64,000 nt of DNA from an uncultured Muribaculaceae bacterium (GTDB lineage Bacteria > Bacteroidota > Bacteroidia > Bacteroidales > Muribaculaceae), in contig CAJUKU010000002.1 of assembly GCA_910587425.1 (NCBI GenBank), forward strand, positions 124,001-188,000. Reading direction: 5' to 3'. The position numbers were made by a program, and so were the translations under genes. Positions 1 through 8,918 of this stretch are shown here, piece by piece. The stretch's first letter is position 1; each line of letters begins with the position of its first letter. The notes under the pieces were generated by a model. It saw only the letters and a program-made list of their open reading frames with translations, did not search any database and was not told the origin of the DNA.

Positions 1-272
1 GGTCATCAACCGACGCCGAAGGCAACGATATACAGGGACTCGCCGAATTTATCGTGGCAAAACACCGTAGCGGACGCGTTGACGACGTGAAGATGCGCTT
101 CCGCAAGGAATTTGCACGCTTCGAGAACTGGGAGGAGACACCCGATATGACCCTCACATCTGTCGGCTCATCGCTCAACAGCGGAAGCATCCCCACATCC
201 GGTCCCACCACCCCGCTGGCAGGAGGCACCGCCGACATCCTCGGCTCACCCGCCGACGCCGTCCCCTTCTGA
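1..272 (+). CDS. dnaB: Replicative DNA helicase DnaB, C-terminal end (partial)
   Basis: The gene enters from the left edge; its reading frame begins at base 3. The visible part carries the end of the RecA-like helicase domain: QGLAEFIVAKHRSG, a run of basic residues, then FARFENWE, which matches the conserved last strand of DnaB, where E. coli has an IIIAKQRNG-type segment. A Ser/Gly/Thr/Pro-rich tail of about 40 residues follows, as is common in Bacteroidetes DnaB. DnaB unwinds the replication fork as a hexamer. Only the last 89 codons are here, so the Walker motifs cannot be checked. A GTG at 54 is internal and not a start. Confidence 0.85.
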   Translation, partial: SSTDAEGNDIQGLAEFIVAKHRSGRVDDVKMRFRKEFARFENWEETPDMTLTSVGSSLNSGSIPTSGPTTPLAGGTADILGSPADAVPF

Positions 273-300
273 CCCCATACATTTATTGATTAAACGACAC

Positions 301-335
301 CGCCTCCTCCCAGGTAAACATGAGGAGGTTTCCGT
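301..335 (+). terminator. Possible terminator after dnaB
   Basis: A 7-bp stem (303-309 with 322-328, CCTCCTC/GAGGAGG) is followed by a short T-containing tail. It lies between dnaB and the convergent gene ending at 353, so it may serve either side. The U-run is weak. Confidence 0.4.
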
Positions 336-352
336 CATTGAATGCAACTAAT

Positions 353-1732
353 TTACAACTCAATTATCTCCCAATAACCACCTCTCTTAGACCCTATTCT
401 TTTCACGAGATTGGTCATTTTTGCAATTTCTCTGTCTATAGTTGGTGAACTGACACCAATTGCTTCCGCTATGGCATCAAGAGTGATATTTGGATTTTGA
501 GATATTAGTGACAGAATCTTAGATTGACGTTCAGTTATATTTTTAGCATCATTTTTAGCATCATTTTTAGCATCATTTTTAGCATCATTTGCGCTGGATG
601 GGTCTTGACCTCCTCGTATCGACATAAAAATCTCACGCGGAATAATGGCTGTTACACCACCATGTTCCTCCCTGAATGTGGGGTGTTTTAGATTTGCCTT
701 GTCAAATTCCCGCATAATCTTTTCGTAGCCACGTCCCCAAGCCTCAATGAACCCAGCGAGAAAGAACACATGTGCAATCTTCGGATTGCGAGCCTTTGAA
801 ATATGCTTGTTCATCAGCGTCTCTACGGTGTAGTCTTCCGGAAGAACGCCCTCATTCCACAACTGGATATGGTCGTCATAGATGCTCATCTGATTCCATG
901 TGCCAATCTGGAGCTTATGCACAATGCTATTGAATATTATCTCGCGCAGAGCATCCTTCGGTATCTCCAACGGCTCTTTACGCTGAAAACCCTCGTAATG
1001 AATCGGACGAATAAGATATTTGTCACTCAGCACCTGCATTATCTTATCGGTCATCTGTATGATATTGCCTGAAATAACATCCTGATTCAATAAATCAGAA
1101 TCATCAACCCCAAATCTCCCTATCTTGAAACTTGAGGTGACAAACACACGCTGAGGATGCTTGCCAAACAATAACACAGCCCCGTTTGTAGGAATACCAT
1201 CCTTTAAGAGTCCCAAATTTGCAAGCACATCTTCTTTTGTTGAGTTATGACGCTCCGGATCCAATCTGCCCTCATCTATTGCGTGAGTCAAGAAATAACT
1301 GATGGCATTATCGTCTATATCGTCCAAGATCACTCCATCACAAGGCATATCCTCCCAGTTCACCCCCATCTTCTTCAAGAGAAACTGATGAAGAGCAGCG
1401 CCGCGAAGTTCCTGCTTAGTGGCTCCGCTACGGTAGTAATAGACTCCACGATAGGATATCGGCATCATCGACGGTTCAATGACAATCTCAATCACATCCT
1501 TGCCATCAATGGAGAGATGATTAGTTTCCGGGAATACACCGGTATTGTTGATAATCTTGTTGGGCAGATCCTCCATTTGCTGATGAAGGTCGTCAACACC
1601 GACAACTGTCAGATCGTCATCGACGCCAATATAAATCTTGCCGCCATGGGCATTGGCAAAGCCCGATACCCACTTCAGATACTCATCCTTCCAGATTCGC
1701 TTGTGCTCTATGTTCTGATTCTCCCTATTCAT
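353..1732 (-). CDS. AlbA_2 (Schlafen-type) domain putative transcriptional regulator with C-terminal helix-turn-helix
   Basis: The 459-residue protein begins with an AlbA_2 domain (about residues 8-120; E/HKRIWKDEYLKWVSGFANAHGGKIYIGVDDD is the family hallmark). The middle (about 240-360) resembles the HATPase_c_4 region of the so-called RecG-like regulators (ALREIIFNSIVHK, GRGYEKIM). Four DAKN repeats form a linker near residue 385, and a winged-helix-like C-terminus follows (ITLDAIAEAIGVSSPTIDREI). Such proteins are common in Bacteroidetes and their ligands and targets are mostly unknown. It stands alone, convergent with dnaB. Its start lies 5 bases after a consensus -7 box, so the transcript may be leaderless. 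The function is inferred from domains only. Confidence 0.8.
   Translation of the reverse strand: MNRENQNIEHKRIWKDEYLKWVSGFANAHGGKIYIGVDDDLTVVGVDDLHQQMEDLPNKIINNTGVFPETNHLSIDGKDVIEIVIEPSMMPISYRGVYYYRSGATKQELRGAALHQFLLKKMGVNWEDMPCDGVILDDIDDNAISYFLTHAIDEGRLDPERHNSTKEDVLANLGLLKDGIPTNGAVLLFGKHPQRVFVTSSFKIGRFGVDDSDLLNQDVISGNIIQMTDKIMQVLSDKYLIRPIHYEGFQRKEPLEIPKDALREIIFNSIVHKLQIGTWNQMSIYDDHIQLWNEGVLPEDYTVETLMNKHISKARNPKIAHVFFLAGFIEAWGRGYEKIMREFDKANLKHPTFREEHGGVTAIIPREIFMSIRGGQDPSSANDAKNDAKNDAKNDAKNITERQSKILSLISQNPNITLDAIAEAIGVSSPTIDREIAKMTNLVKRIGSKRGGYWEIIEL
539..586 (-). repeat. 12-bp in-frame tandem repeat, four copies
   Basis: ATTTTTAGCATC on the plus strand is repeated exactly four times without gaps and encodes (DAKN)4 in the linker between the ATPase-like and HTH domains of the regulator at 353-1732. 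The copies are identical at DNA level, which suggests recent slippage. Because the unit is 12 bp, copy-number change alters linker length but not frame. Confidence 0.95.
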
Positions 1733-1736
1733 ATGG

Positions 1737-1766
1737 CAAAGTTAAAGAAAAATCAATATCCCGCAA
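1737..1766 (-). promoter_or_regulatory. Bacteroidetes-type promoter of the AlbA_2 regulator
   Basis: Read on the minus strand: TTG (1766-1764), 19 bp, TAACTTTG (1744-1737). The start codon A is at 1732, only 5 bases past the -7 box. Confidence 0.7.
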
Positions 1767-1886
1767 CCAACAGACAGCATCATTCACTGATTACGTTAAA
1801 ATAAAAAAAAGACCTCTCCGGAAAAACCTTTTTCGGCTCCATATTGTTAGGAGTATAAAATGACATTAACCCAACTATTAAAATTT

Positions 1887-2945
1887 ATGAAAAAGGTTTT
1901 ATTCATGATTGCTCTCGTGCTCGGATGCACGTCAGTTTTCGCACAGAACTTGGACAAGAACGAAGCCAAACAGCTTAAGATGTTCCTGCAGGAAGCCGCC
2001 GAAAAAGACGGAACAAACGCACAGGCGCTCAAGGTCACAAATCTCAATTCGCTCAGCGGCATTGAAGGTCTCACAATCGTTGGCGGTCACGTTACAGCTA
2101 TCGAATGGAAAGACAAGCACCTCGCCGGCAATCTCGACCTTTCGGGATTCACTCAGCTTACAAAAGTGGACGTATCGCGCAACTCGCTTAACTCCATCAC
2201 TGTAGCCGACGATGCAGCGCTCACCGAATTCAATGCTTCAAGAAACAAACTTACGGCTGTCGACTTCACCAACTGCCCCGCACTCGTTAAGGTTGCGCTC
2301 TACAAGAACCGTCTTACAGAGCTTACCCTCAACAACACCACGACACTGAAAAACCTCAACGTCAGCAACAACCTCTTCGTTGAGCTCAACGTTGCCGGAA
2401 ACACCGCCCTTCAGACACTCAACTGTCAGGGTAACCACCTCGAACAGCTCGTTGTCAGCGGCTGCACAAACCTTAAGAACCTCTACTGCGGCTACAACAA
2501 GCTCACATCGCTCAACCTCATGGGCACTGAGAACCTTACCAACCTCAACATCGACGACAACGAGATCACCACAATGATCGTATCGGGTCTCCCCTCGCTC
2601 AGCACTCTTATCTGCAGCGATAACAACATGGTCACACTCGGTGTCCGCGACTGCTCTAACCTTCTCGACCTCGTCTGCTCATACAACGATCTCACGACTC
2701 TTGATGTAAGCAACTGCAACAACCTTCAGTTCGTAGACTGCTCATACAACGATCTTACAACCCTCAACCTCTCCAACCAGACATTCCTCCAGCGTCTGCT
2801 CTGCAACAACAACCAGCTCACAACGCTCGATGTCTCATTCGACCAGGCACTTGTCTACATCAACTGCCGCTACAACCAGATCGTCGACTTCCGTACAACC
2901 GCTTGCCCCAACCTCCGAATGGTGGCTTGCCAGTGGAACTACTGA
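1887..2945 (+). CDS. Secreted leucine-rich-repeat protein
   Basis: Starting at the ATG at 1887 gives 352 residues with a clear signal peptide (MKKVLFMIALVLGCTSVFA, cleavage before QN). The in-frame ATG at 1860 would add nine residues before that signal and is less likely. After about 50 residues the protein is almost entirely leucine-rich repeats of about 21 residues, consensus LxxLxCxxNxLTxLDVSxC, about a dozen copies up to the C-terminus. These are internalin-like Bacteroidetes repeats expected to form a curved solenoid for protein binding. No lipobox, transmembrane segment or type IX sorting domain is visible, so it is probably periplasmic or released. Its ligand is unknown. Confidence 0.8.
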   Translation: MKKVLFMIALVLGCTSVFAQNLDKNEAKQLKMFLQEAAEKDGTNAQALKVTNLNSLSGIEGLTIVGGHVTAIEWKDKHLAGNLDLSGFTQLTKVDVSRNSLNSITVADDAALTEFNASRNKLTAVDFTNCPALVKVALYKNRLTELTLNNTTTLKNLNVSNNLFVELNVAGNTALQTLNCQGNHLEQLVVSGCTNLKNLYCGYNKLTSLNLMGTENLTNLNIDDNEITTMIVSGLPSLSTLICSDNNMVTLGVRDCSNLLDLVCSYNDLTTLDVSNCNNLQFVDCSYNDLTTLNLSNQTFLQRLLCNNNQLTTLDVSFDQALVYINCRYNQIVDFRTTACPNLRMVACQWNY

Positions 2946-2983
2946 TTACCGGCTGACTGAACAAACCTACTCATAACTGATAT

Positions 2984-3024
2984 AAAAAGGGTGCCCGGTC
3001 TCACACAGATCGGGCACCCTTTTT
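2984..3024 (+). terminator. Rho-independent terminator after the LRR gene
   Basis: A perfect 9-bp stem, GGGTGCCCG (2989-2997) with CGGGCACCC (3011-3019), 13-nt loop, followed by TTTTT and preceded by AAAAA, so it could act in both directions. Confidence 0.85.
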
Positions 3025-3046
3025 AAATAAAACAATTCTTTTACTT

Positions 3047-3733
3047 ATGAAAAAGATCATACTACTCCGCCACGGACAGAGCCAATGGAATCTTGAGAAC
3101 CGGTTCACCGGATGGACCGACGTGCCGCTAACAGCGGCAGGTGAAGAGGAAGCACGCACAGCCGGACGCCTGATACAACAGGCTGGACTCCAACCGGGAT
3201 ATTTCTTCACTTCCTATCTCCGTCGGGCAATACACACACTACAGATCGCAGCCGCCGAGATGCAGCGCGACTGGGTACCCGTCATCAAGGACTGGCATCT
3301 CAACGAACGTCACTACGGTGCCCTGCAGGGACTGAACAAAGCGGAGACAGCACAGAAATATGGCGAAGAACAGGTTCACCAATGGCGTCGCAGCTTCGCC
3401 GAACTGCCGCCGCTCCTCACTCCCGACGATCCACGTTACCCAGGCAACGACCCACGCTACGCGACTCTTACAGCCGATGAGCTACCGCTCGCCGAATCGC
3501 TTCAGGACACCATAGCACGCGTGCGCTGCTGCTGGGAAGAGGTGATAGTGCCGCGTCTTGCCTCGACCGACACTGTGCTCATAGCCGCCCACGGCAACTC
3601 ACTGCGCGGACTCGCCATGATGCTGCTTCACCTCACGGCTACCGATGTGGTGAGCCTTGAGATTCCTACGGGGAAACCATGGGTGTTCACCACCGACGAC
3701 CGTCTGCGGGTCACCGCCGAAGAATATCTGTAA
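3047..3733 (+). CDS. gpmA: 2,3-bisphosphoglycerate-dependent phosphoglycerate mutase
   Basis: Interconverts 3- and 2-phosphoglycerate in glycolysis and gluconeogenesis, in the cytoplasm. The 228-residue protein starts with the histidine phosphatase signature LRHGQSQWN (phosphohistidine His9), and has LNERHYGALQGLNKAE and the second catalytic histidine in LIAAHGNSLRG. ENRFTGWTDVPLTAAG is typical of the dPGM subfamily. The length is slightly short of the usual 230-250. Its 3' end overlaps the convergent sugar kinase gene by 23 bp. It is monocistronic, lying behind a strong terminator. Confidence 0.93.
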   Translation: MKKIILLRHGQSQWNLENRFTGWTDVPLTAAGEEEARTAGRLIQQAGLQPGYFFTSYLRRAIHTLQIAAAEMQRDWVPVIKDWHLNERHYGALQGLNKAETAQKYGEEQVHQWRRSFAELPPLLTPDDPRYPGNDPRYATLTADELPLAESLQDTIARVRCCWEEVIVPRLASTDTVLIAAHGNSLRGLAMMLLHLTATDVVSLEIPTGKPWVFTTDDRLRVTAEEYL

Positions 3734-4607
3734 GCTCCGGTGTGGCACCATGCTGACCACATACGAATGCCGCCGTGTCGACAGCCCGCTGATGGGCTTC
3801 GCGCAGCGGCATTCCGCGCAGACTGCACGCCACGAATGCTGCCGTGAACGAATCACCGGCACCCACCGTATCCACGACCTCCGTAGGCGGCGTGGCTATG
3901 TACGATGTCTCATCACCGCTGATCACATAGCTACCCGTCGCACCGCAGGTCACGATCACCGTTCTGATATCAAAACGCGCCATGAGCGCACGTGCGGCAT
4001 CGGCAACTGAGTCACAAGGCAGACCGTACATCCCACGGAACACCTCCAGTTCATCATCATTTATCTTCAGAACATTGCACCGCAGCATCGACAGCTGCAG
4101 CAACTGCGGGTCATAGAAATCCTGACGCAGGTTGGCATCGAAAACTATCAGCGGATCATTCTCCTCTGGTATCGCATCCACAAAACGCGCTATAGTCTGA
4201 CGTGACTCCGACGAACGCTGCGCGAGCGAACCGAAAATCACGCACTTTGTCTGTCGCGCAAGCTGCGCCGTCTCGTCCGTGAACGGTATATGATCCCACG
4301 CCACATGTCGGCGTATATCGTACGTGGGCACACCTGCGCCATCAAGCTCTACGGTCACGCTCCCGGTCGGGAACGGCACACGCGCTATATCTGCAGGAAT
4401 ATGCATCTCCTCGAGCCAGGCTACAAGGGCGTCGCCGGCATCGTCGCGACCCACGGCGCTGACAAGCCGGGCGTCGCAGCCGAACTGCAACGCATGGTGT
4501 ATAAAATTGGCGGGAGCTCCCCCGGGCTTCCTCCCGTCAGGAAGGATATCCCAAAGAAGCTCGCCGATACCGACCACTGACGGTCGGATTGCGGGTTCAT
4601 TTTTCAT
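3711..4607 (-). CDS. PfkB-family carbohydrate kinase (fructokinase-like)
   Basis: A ribokinase-fold sugar kinase of 298 residues. The N-terminal motif GELLWDILPDGRKPGGAPANF with the glycine pair contacts the sugar. The C-terminal signature DTVGAGDSFTAAF (246-258) contains the catalytic base Asp252 and the anion hole. This arrangement is typical of fructokinases (fructose to fructose-6-phosphate), but substrate cannot be fixed by sequence alone. The start lies 14 bp after the stop of the DUF805 gene on the same strand, so the two are probably co-transcribed. The 3' end overlaps gpmA. Confidence 0.88.
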   Translation of the reverse strand: MKNEPAIRPSVVGIGELLWDILPDGRKPGGAPANFIHHALQFGCDARLVSAVGRDDAGDALVAWLEEMHIPADIARVPFPTGSVTVELDGAGVPTYDIRRHVAWDHIPFTDETAQLARQTKCVIFGSLAQRSSESRQTIARFVDAIPEENDPLIVFDANLRQDFYDPQLLQLSMLRCNVLKINDDELEVFRGMYGLPCDSVADAARALMARFDIRTVIVTCGATGSYVISGDETSYIATPPTEVVDTVGAGDSFTAAFVACSLRGMPLREAHQRAVDTAAFVCGQHGATPELTDILRR

Positions 4608-4621
4608 GAACGGAATCTGAA

Positions 4622-5011
4622 TCAGTTTGCAGGCTGCTCACCGAAACGGTTGGGACCTACCTGGCTCGGCTGTGCGCAGAATACCACGTAGATGATGAAG
4701 CCCACTGCGGGAATAAGGTTGATGAAGAGCCATCCTGCCGCACGACCTGTGTCATGCAGACGGCGGGCACCCACGGCAAGCGAAGGAATCAGGAGAGCCA
4801 GACCGATGATGTTCTGGATCCATGCGAAAAACTTAAGTCCGGTCACCACAGCAAGAACACCGAATACAGCACTTACTATAAAAGTGAAAAGCATGAACCA
4901 CCAGAATTCCGCACGGCTTGCACGACCGCTGAAACCTGCATAGTTGCTGAGTACACGGCGTACGGCATTCTCAAAAGAAAGCGGTGCGCCAGGCATGTTG
5001 ATATTAGCCAT
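4622..5011 (-). CDS. DUF805 family inner-membrane protein
   Basis: 129 residues when started at MANINMPGAPLSF (5011); the open frame runs further upstream, but a promoter lies at 5041-5072, inside that extension, so the longer form is unlikely. It carries GRASRAEFWWFMLF, three hydrophobic segments and the motif GARRLHDTGRAAGWLF, all diagnostic of DUF805. The function of the family is unknown; members are small polytopic membrane proteins. It precedes the fructokinase-like gene in a likely two-gene unit. Confidence 0.85.
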   Translation of the reverse strand: MANINMPGAPLSFENAVRRVLSNYAGFSGRASRAEFWWFMLFTFIVSAVFGVLAVVTGLKFFAWIQNIIGLALLIPSLAVGARRLHDTGRAAGWLFINLIPAVGFIIYVVFCAQPSQVGPNRFGEQPAN

Positions 5012-5040
5012 AATGAATGAATTTGAAGTTAATGTCGCCG

Positions 5041-5072
5041 CAAAATTAATACTTTCGTCCCGATACAGCAAA
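5041..5072 (-). promoter_or_regulatory. Promoter of the DUF805-kinase unit
   Basis: Minus strand: TTTTG ending at 5069, 20 bp, TAATTTTG (5048-5041). The implied leader is about 25 nt, and the box position supports the start at 5011. Confidence 0.7.
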
Positions 5073-5195
5073 ACTTTCTGCCCACGCCGCACTCCAAACC
5101 CGCCCGACAGCTGTCCTGAATCTCTTTTATAAGCTTTTTCCACATTTGCTTCACGTTTTGAGCGGTCATACGCCCGGTTTTAGCAGATTTTTTTG

Positions 5196-5203
5196 TAATT
5201 TTG
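5196..5203 (+). promoter_or_regulatory. -7 element upstream of parC
   Basis: TAATTTTG matches TAnnTTTG exactly and lies in a T-rich tract, 61 bases before the parC start. No clear -33 TTTG is present at the right distance. Confidence 0.5.
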
Positions 5204-5263
5204 CGTTTTTAGCAGCCTGTAGCATGGCTCCATAACCGATCAACCAATCTGCACATTTTCAGC

Positions 5264-8032
5264 ATGAGCGACGAATACAACGACGAAGAAGAATTTGACC
5301 GCGACGAAACTGACGATAGCGCCGAGGATCTGAACGCAATCAACGACGGAAACACCGAACCTGCATCAGGAGGATTCGGAGCCGTACTTGTCGACCTCAA
5401 CCAGCCCGGCACACGCCGCCAGCTGCGCGGAATGTTCCAGAGCTGGTATATCGACTACGCATCATACACGATCCTCGACCGAGCAATTCCCCACATCGCC
5501 GACGGACTGAAACCGGTGCAGCGACGCCTGCTCCACGCCATGAAGAAGCTCGACGACGACCGCTTCATAAAAGTGGCGAACATCGTCGGAGCCACAATGT
5601 CGTATCATCCGCACGGCGACGCATCCATCTACGGAGCTCTTGTACAGCTCGGACAGAAAGGGCTACTCGTCGAGACACAGGGAAACTGGGGTAACACCCT
5701 CACCGGCGACTCCGCCGCAGCAGGACGATACATCGAGGCACGCCTGTCGCAGTTCGCGCTCGACGTGCTCTATAATCCCAAAGTCACCGAATGGACCCCA
5801 TCCTACGACGGACGCTCCAAAGAGCCAATCACTTTCCCCGCGAAGTTCCCGCTGCTGCTCGCACAGGGAGTGGGTGGTATCGCAGCAGGACTATCCTCAC
5901 TCATACTCCCCCATAACTTCAACGAGCTTCTCGATGCCGCCATAGCCTACCTCAGCGGCGAGCCGTTCACACTGTATCCCGACTTCCACACGAACGGCGG
6001 CTTTATCGACGTATCGCGCTACAACGACGGCGCGCGCGGAGGAAAGGTGCGTATTCGTGCAAAGATTGAGAAACTCGACAGCAAGACACTTGCCATTACC
6101 GAAATACCGTTCAGCATGACCACCGCCTCCATCAAGGAATCGATAGTCAAGGCTAACGAGAAAGGGAAAATCAAGATCAAGAGCGTGGAGGACTACACCT
6201 CCAGCGAGGCACGCATCATAGTGAACCTGATTCCGGGTACATCGAGCGACAAGACCATCGACGCGCTCTACGCGTTCACCGACTGTGAGCTCTCCATATC
6301 GCCCAACTGCTGCGTCATATCCGACGACAAGCCGCAGTTCCTCGGCGTCAGCGACGTGTTGCGCCACAACGCCGACTCCACCCGCGAGATATTCCGCCGC
6401 GAGCTTGAGATACAGCTGTCGGAAGTCAACGAACAGCTGCACTTCGCATCACTCGAACGCATATTCATTGAGGAGCGTATCTATAAGGATGCCGAGTTCG
6501 AGCAGTCAGCGTCAAAAAGCGAGGCTATAGCCCACATACGCAAACGCCTCGAGCCATGGAAAGACAAGCTGATACGCGAGGTCACCGACGACGATCTGCT
6601 GCGCCTCCTCGAGATCCGCATGGCGCGCATACTTCGCTTCAGCTCGCGCGCTGCCGACGAGGCTATCGCCACATACCGCGAGCGGATCGCCGACATCAAC
6701 GACAAGCAGGAGCATCTCACCGAATATACGATAGCTTGGTTCAAGCGTCTTAAGGAGAAATATGGCAACGAATGGCAGCGCCGCACCGTAATCCGCAGTT
6801 TCGACAACATCGCCGCCGCCAACGTCGCCGAGGCCAACGAACGTCTCTACTACGATGCCGAGGATGGTTTCATCGGCACATCGCTTAAGAAAGGTACATT
6901 CCTTTTCAACTGCTCTTCGCTCGACGACGTGCTCGTGTTCTATCGCGACGGACGCTACCGCACATTCAAGGTGCAGGATAAGGTCGATGTCGGCAAGGAT
7001 ATTCTCAAGATGAAGGAGCGCGTCGATGTCGACGGAGTCATGCGCCTCCGCGATGTCCCGCAGATCTTCCTTTTCAAACGCGACGATGAGCGCACCATCT
7101 ACAACGTCATATACCTTAACGGCGACGATCATGTCTACTATATGAAGCGTTTCGCCTTACCAACGATCAAGCGCGACCAGGAGTTCAACCTCACCAAAGG
7201 CGAGAACTCACGCATCATGTGGTTCTCGGCTAACCCCAACGGCGAGGCTGAGGTCGTGCGCGTAATACTAAAACCGAAAGCTCGGTTGAAGACGCTTCAG
7301 TTCGATGTCGATTTCTCGACCATACGCCCAAAAGGTCGTGGTGCGCTCGGCAACATCGTCACCAAAAACGAGGTACACGCATTCAAACTTAAGGAGAAAG
7401 GACGCTCCACACTCGGCGACCGCCGCGTATGGTTCGACCGCGACGTGCTGCGCCTTAATTATGACGAGCGTGGTGAATTCCTCGGCGAATTTGCTCCCAC
7501 AGACCGTGTGCTCGTGATACTGAACAACGGCGAATACTACACATGTTCGTTCGACGCCTCCAACCACTTCGACGACAACATACTCCGCATCGAACGTTTC
7601 CGCCCCGGACACACTTTCATGCTCATCTACAACGACGCCGAGTCCGGATTCCCCTACGTAAAGCGCTTCCGTTTCGAGGACTCGCCCCGAAAACAGCGCT
7701 ATATAGGCGAAAACGAGAAGTCGACACTGATAGCACTCTCCGACGAACCGGGAGCACGCTTTGAAGTCACCTTCGGTGGACTCGACGCCACCCGCCCGCC
7801 TATGGTAATCACCGCACCCGAAGTGCTCGTCAAATCATTCCGGGCAAAAGGGAGACGTCTCACCACTTACCAGATCGCCGATATCAGCGAGATCGAGCCG
7901 ATACCCACACCGGAGGTGGAGGAAGATACAGAATCTGCCCACGACGAGGATCTGCCCGAGGCACCACTCGAGCCCGAACGCTCGGATGACGAGCTGCGCG
8001 ACGAGCTCACAGGGCAGCAACGCATATTCTGA
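5264..8032 (+). CDS. parC: DNA topoisomerase IV subunit A
   Basis: Decatenates daughter chromosomes together with ParE. The 922-residue protein has an acidic N-terminus, then the breakage-reunion domain from about residue 55 (MFQSWYIDYASYTILDRAIPHIADGLKPVQRR), the QTLG-like region NWGNTLTGDSAAAGRYIEARLS with catalytic Tyr156, and YHPHGDASIYGAL in the quinolone-determining region. A C-terminal beta-propeller region and an acidic tail (EPERSDDELRDE) follow. The MFQSWYIDYASY form and extended N-terminus fit ParC rather than GyrA of Bacteroidetes. It heads a plus-strand run of five closely spaced genes; ParE is not in the window. Confidence 0.92.
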   Translation: MSDEYNDEEEFDRDETDDSAEDLNAINDGNTEPASGGFGAVLVDLNQPGTRRQLRGMFQSWYIDYASYTILDRAIPHIADGLKPVQRRLLHAMKKLDDDRFIKVANIVGATMSYHPHGDASIYGALVQLGQKGLLVETQGNWGNTLTGDSAAAGRYIEARLSQFALDVLYNPKVTEWTPSYDGRSKEPITFPAKFPLLLAQGVGGIAAGLSSLILPHNFNELLDAAIAYLSGEPFTLYPDFHTNGGFIDVSRYNDGARGGKVRIRAKIEKLDSKTLAITEIPFSMTTASIKESIVKANEKGKIKIKSVEDYTSSEARIIVNLIPGTSSDKTIDALYAFTDCELSISPNCCVISDDKPQFLGVSDVLRHNADSTREIFRRELEIQLSEVNEQLHFASLERIFIEERIYKDAEFEQSASKSEAIAHIRKRLEPWKDKLIREVTDDDLLRLLEIRMARILRFSSRAADEAIATYRERIADINDKQEHLTEYTIAWFKRLKEKYGNEWQRRTVIRSFDNIAAANVAEANERLYYDAEDGFIGTSLKKGTFLFNCSSLDDVLVFYRDGRYRTFKVQDKVDVGKDILKMKERVDVDGVMRLRDVPQIFLFKRDDERTIYNVIYLNGDDHVYYMKRFALPTIKRDQEFNLTKGENSRIMWFSANPNGEAEVVRVILKPKARLKTLQFDVDFSTIRPKGRGALGNIVTKNEVHAFKLKEKGRSTLGDRRVWFDRDVLRLNYDERGEFLGEFAPTDRVLVILNNGEYYTCSFDASNHFDDNILRIERFRPGHTFMLIYNDAESGFPYVKRFRFEDSPRKQRYIGENEKSTLIALSDEPGARFEVTFGGLDATRPPMVITAPEVLVKSFRAKGRRLTTYQIADISEIEPIPTPEVEEDTESAHDEDLPEAPLEPERSDDELRDELTGQQRIF

Positions 8033-8062
8033 TCACAACCCACTCCGCCATTACGGAAATCA

Positions 8063-8905
8063 ATGAAACAACTGTTAGCAATACTGCTCACCCTCTCCGC
8101 GGCAATCACGGCGGCTGCCGGTGATACCGACAGCACACTGCTCCGCCCTGTGCACGCCGCATACACAGTCGAGGCTGGTTCGGCACACCTCGCCGACACC
8201 TACCTCACACCGTTGCGCTACTCCGGATGGTCGGCGTCGCTGCGCTACTCACGTATGCAGGCTACCCGGTTCAACCCACGTGACTGGGTGCTGCGCATGG
8301 ATTTCGCCGCCGATGTCAGCCGCACGCTAAATCCTGTCCGCAACGCCACCATGTGGTACTGGGGGCTAGATTTCACAGCCGCGCTGATGCGCCGGGTCTG
8401 GCACCGGGGACGTTTTTCCGCAATGGTCGGACCGGATATTGACCTCACACTTGGAGCACTCTACTCGCCACGCAACGGCAATAACCCAGTAGCGGCAAAA
8501 GCGGCTGTCACAGTTGGTGTCGCCGGTCAGATGAGCTATGCCGCCCGCATAGGCAGAATCCCTGTCACTCTGCTCTGGCAGCCCGCGCTCCCGGTCACAG
8601 GAGTATTCTTCTCACCTGACTATGGTCAGCTATACTATGAGATATATCTCGGCGAGCGTTCCGGACTGGCACGCGCCGCATGGTGGGGCAACCATTTCCG
8701 TCTCGACAACCTCATAGCAGCCGATATACGCCTCGGCGGCACATCGCTCCGCATAGGCTACCGGTTAGACTATCTATCACAGAGCGCGTCGCACATCACT
8801 TCGCGCACCATCACCCATGCCGCAGTCATCGGCATCACCGGCGAGTGGCTATCGGTCAACCCACGCCGTGCATCCGCCGACCCCCGTATAATCTCACCTC
8901 TATGA
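8063..8905 (+). CDS. Exported DUF3316-type outer-membrane-like protein
   Basis: 280 residues with a signal peptide (MKQLLAILLTLSAAITAAAG). The rest alternates aromatic and polar residues in short amphipathic strands (LRYSGWSASLRYSRM, MWYWGLDFTAAL, LYYEIYLGERSG, LRIGYRLDYLSQS), which suggests a small beta-barrel. It resembles Bacteroidetes DUF3316 proteins, whose function is not known. It begins 30 bp after parC and is followed 13 bp later by a lipoprotein peptidase, so co-transcription is likely. Confidence 0.7.
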   Translation: MKQLLAILLTLSAAITAAAGDTDSTLLRPVHAAYTVEAGSAHLADTYLTPLRYSGWSASLRYSRMQATRFNPRDWVLRMDFAADVSRTLNPVRNATMWYWGLDFTAALMRRVWHRGRFSAMVGPDIDLTLGALYSPRNGNNPVAAKAAVTVGVAGQMSYAARIGRIPVTLLWQPALPVTGVFFSPDYGQLYYEIYLGERSGLARAAWWGNHFRLDNLIAADIRLGGTSLRIGYRLDYLSQSASHITSRTITHAAVIGITGEWLSVNPRRASADPRIISPL

Positions 8906-8918
8906 CCACGGATCACAG

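Noticed and set aside
539..586. CRISPR-like repeat array
   Set aside because: The repeats are contiguous 12-mers inside a coding sequence without spacers.
4622..5143. Longer 173-residue form of the DUF805 protein
   Set aside because: The extra 44 residues lack family similarity, and the promoter at 5041-5072 lies inside that extension.
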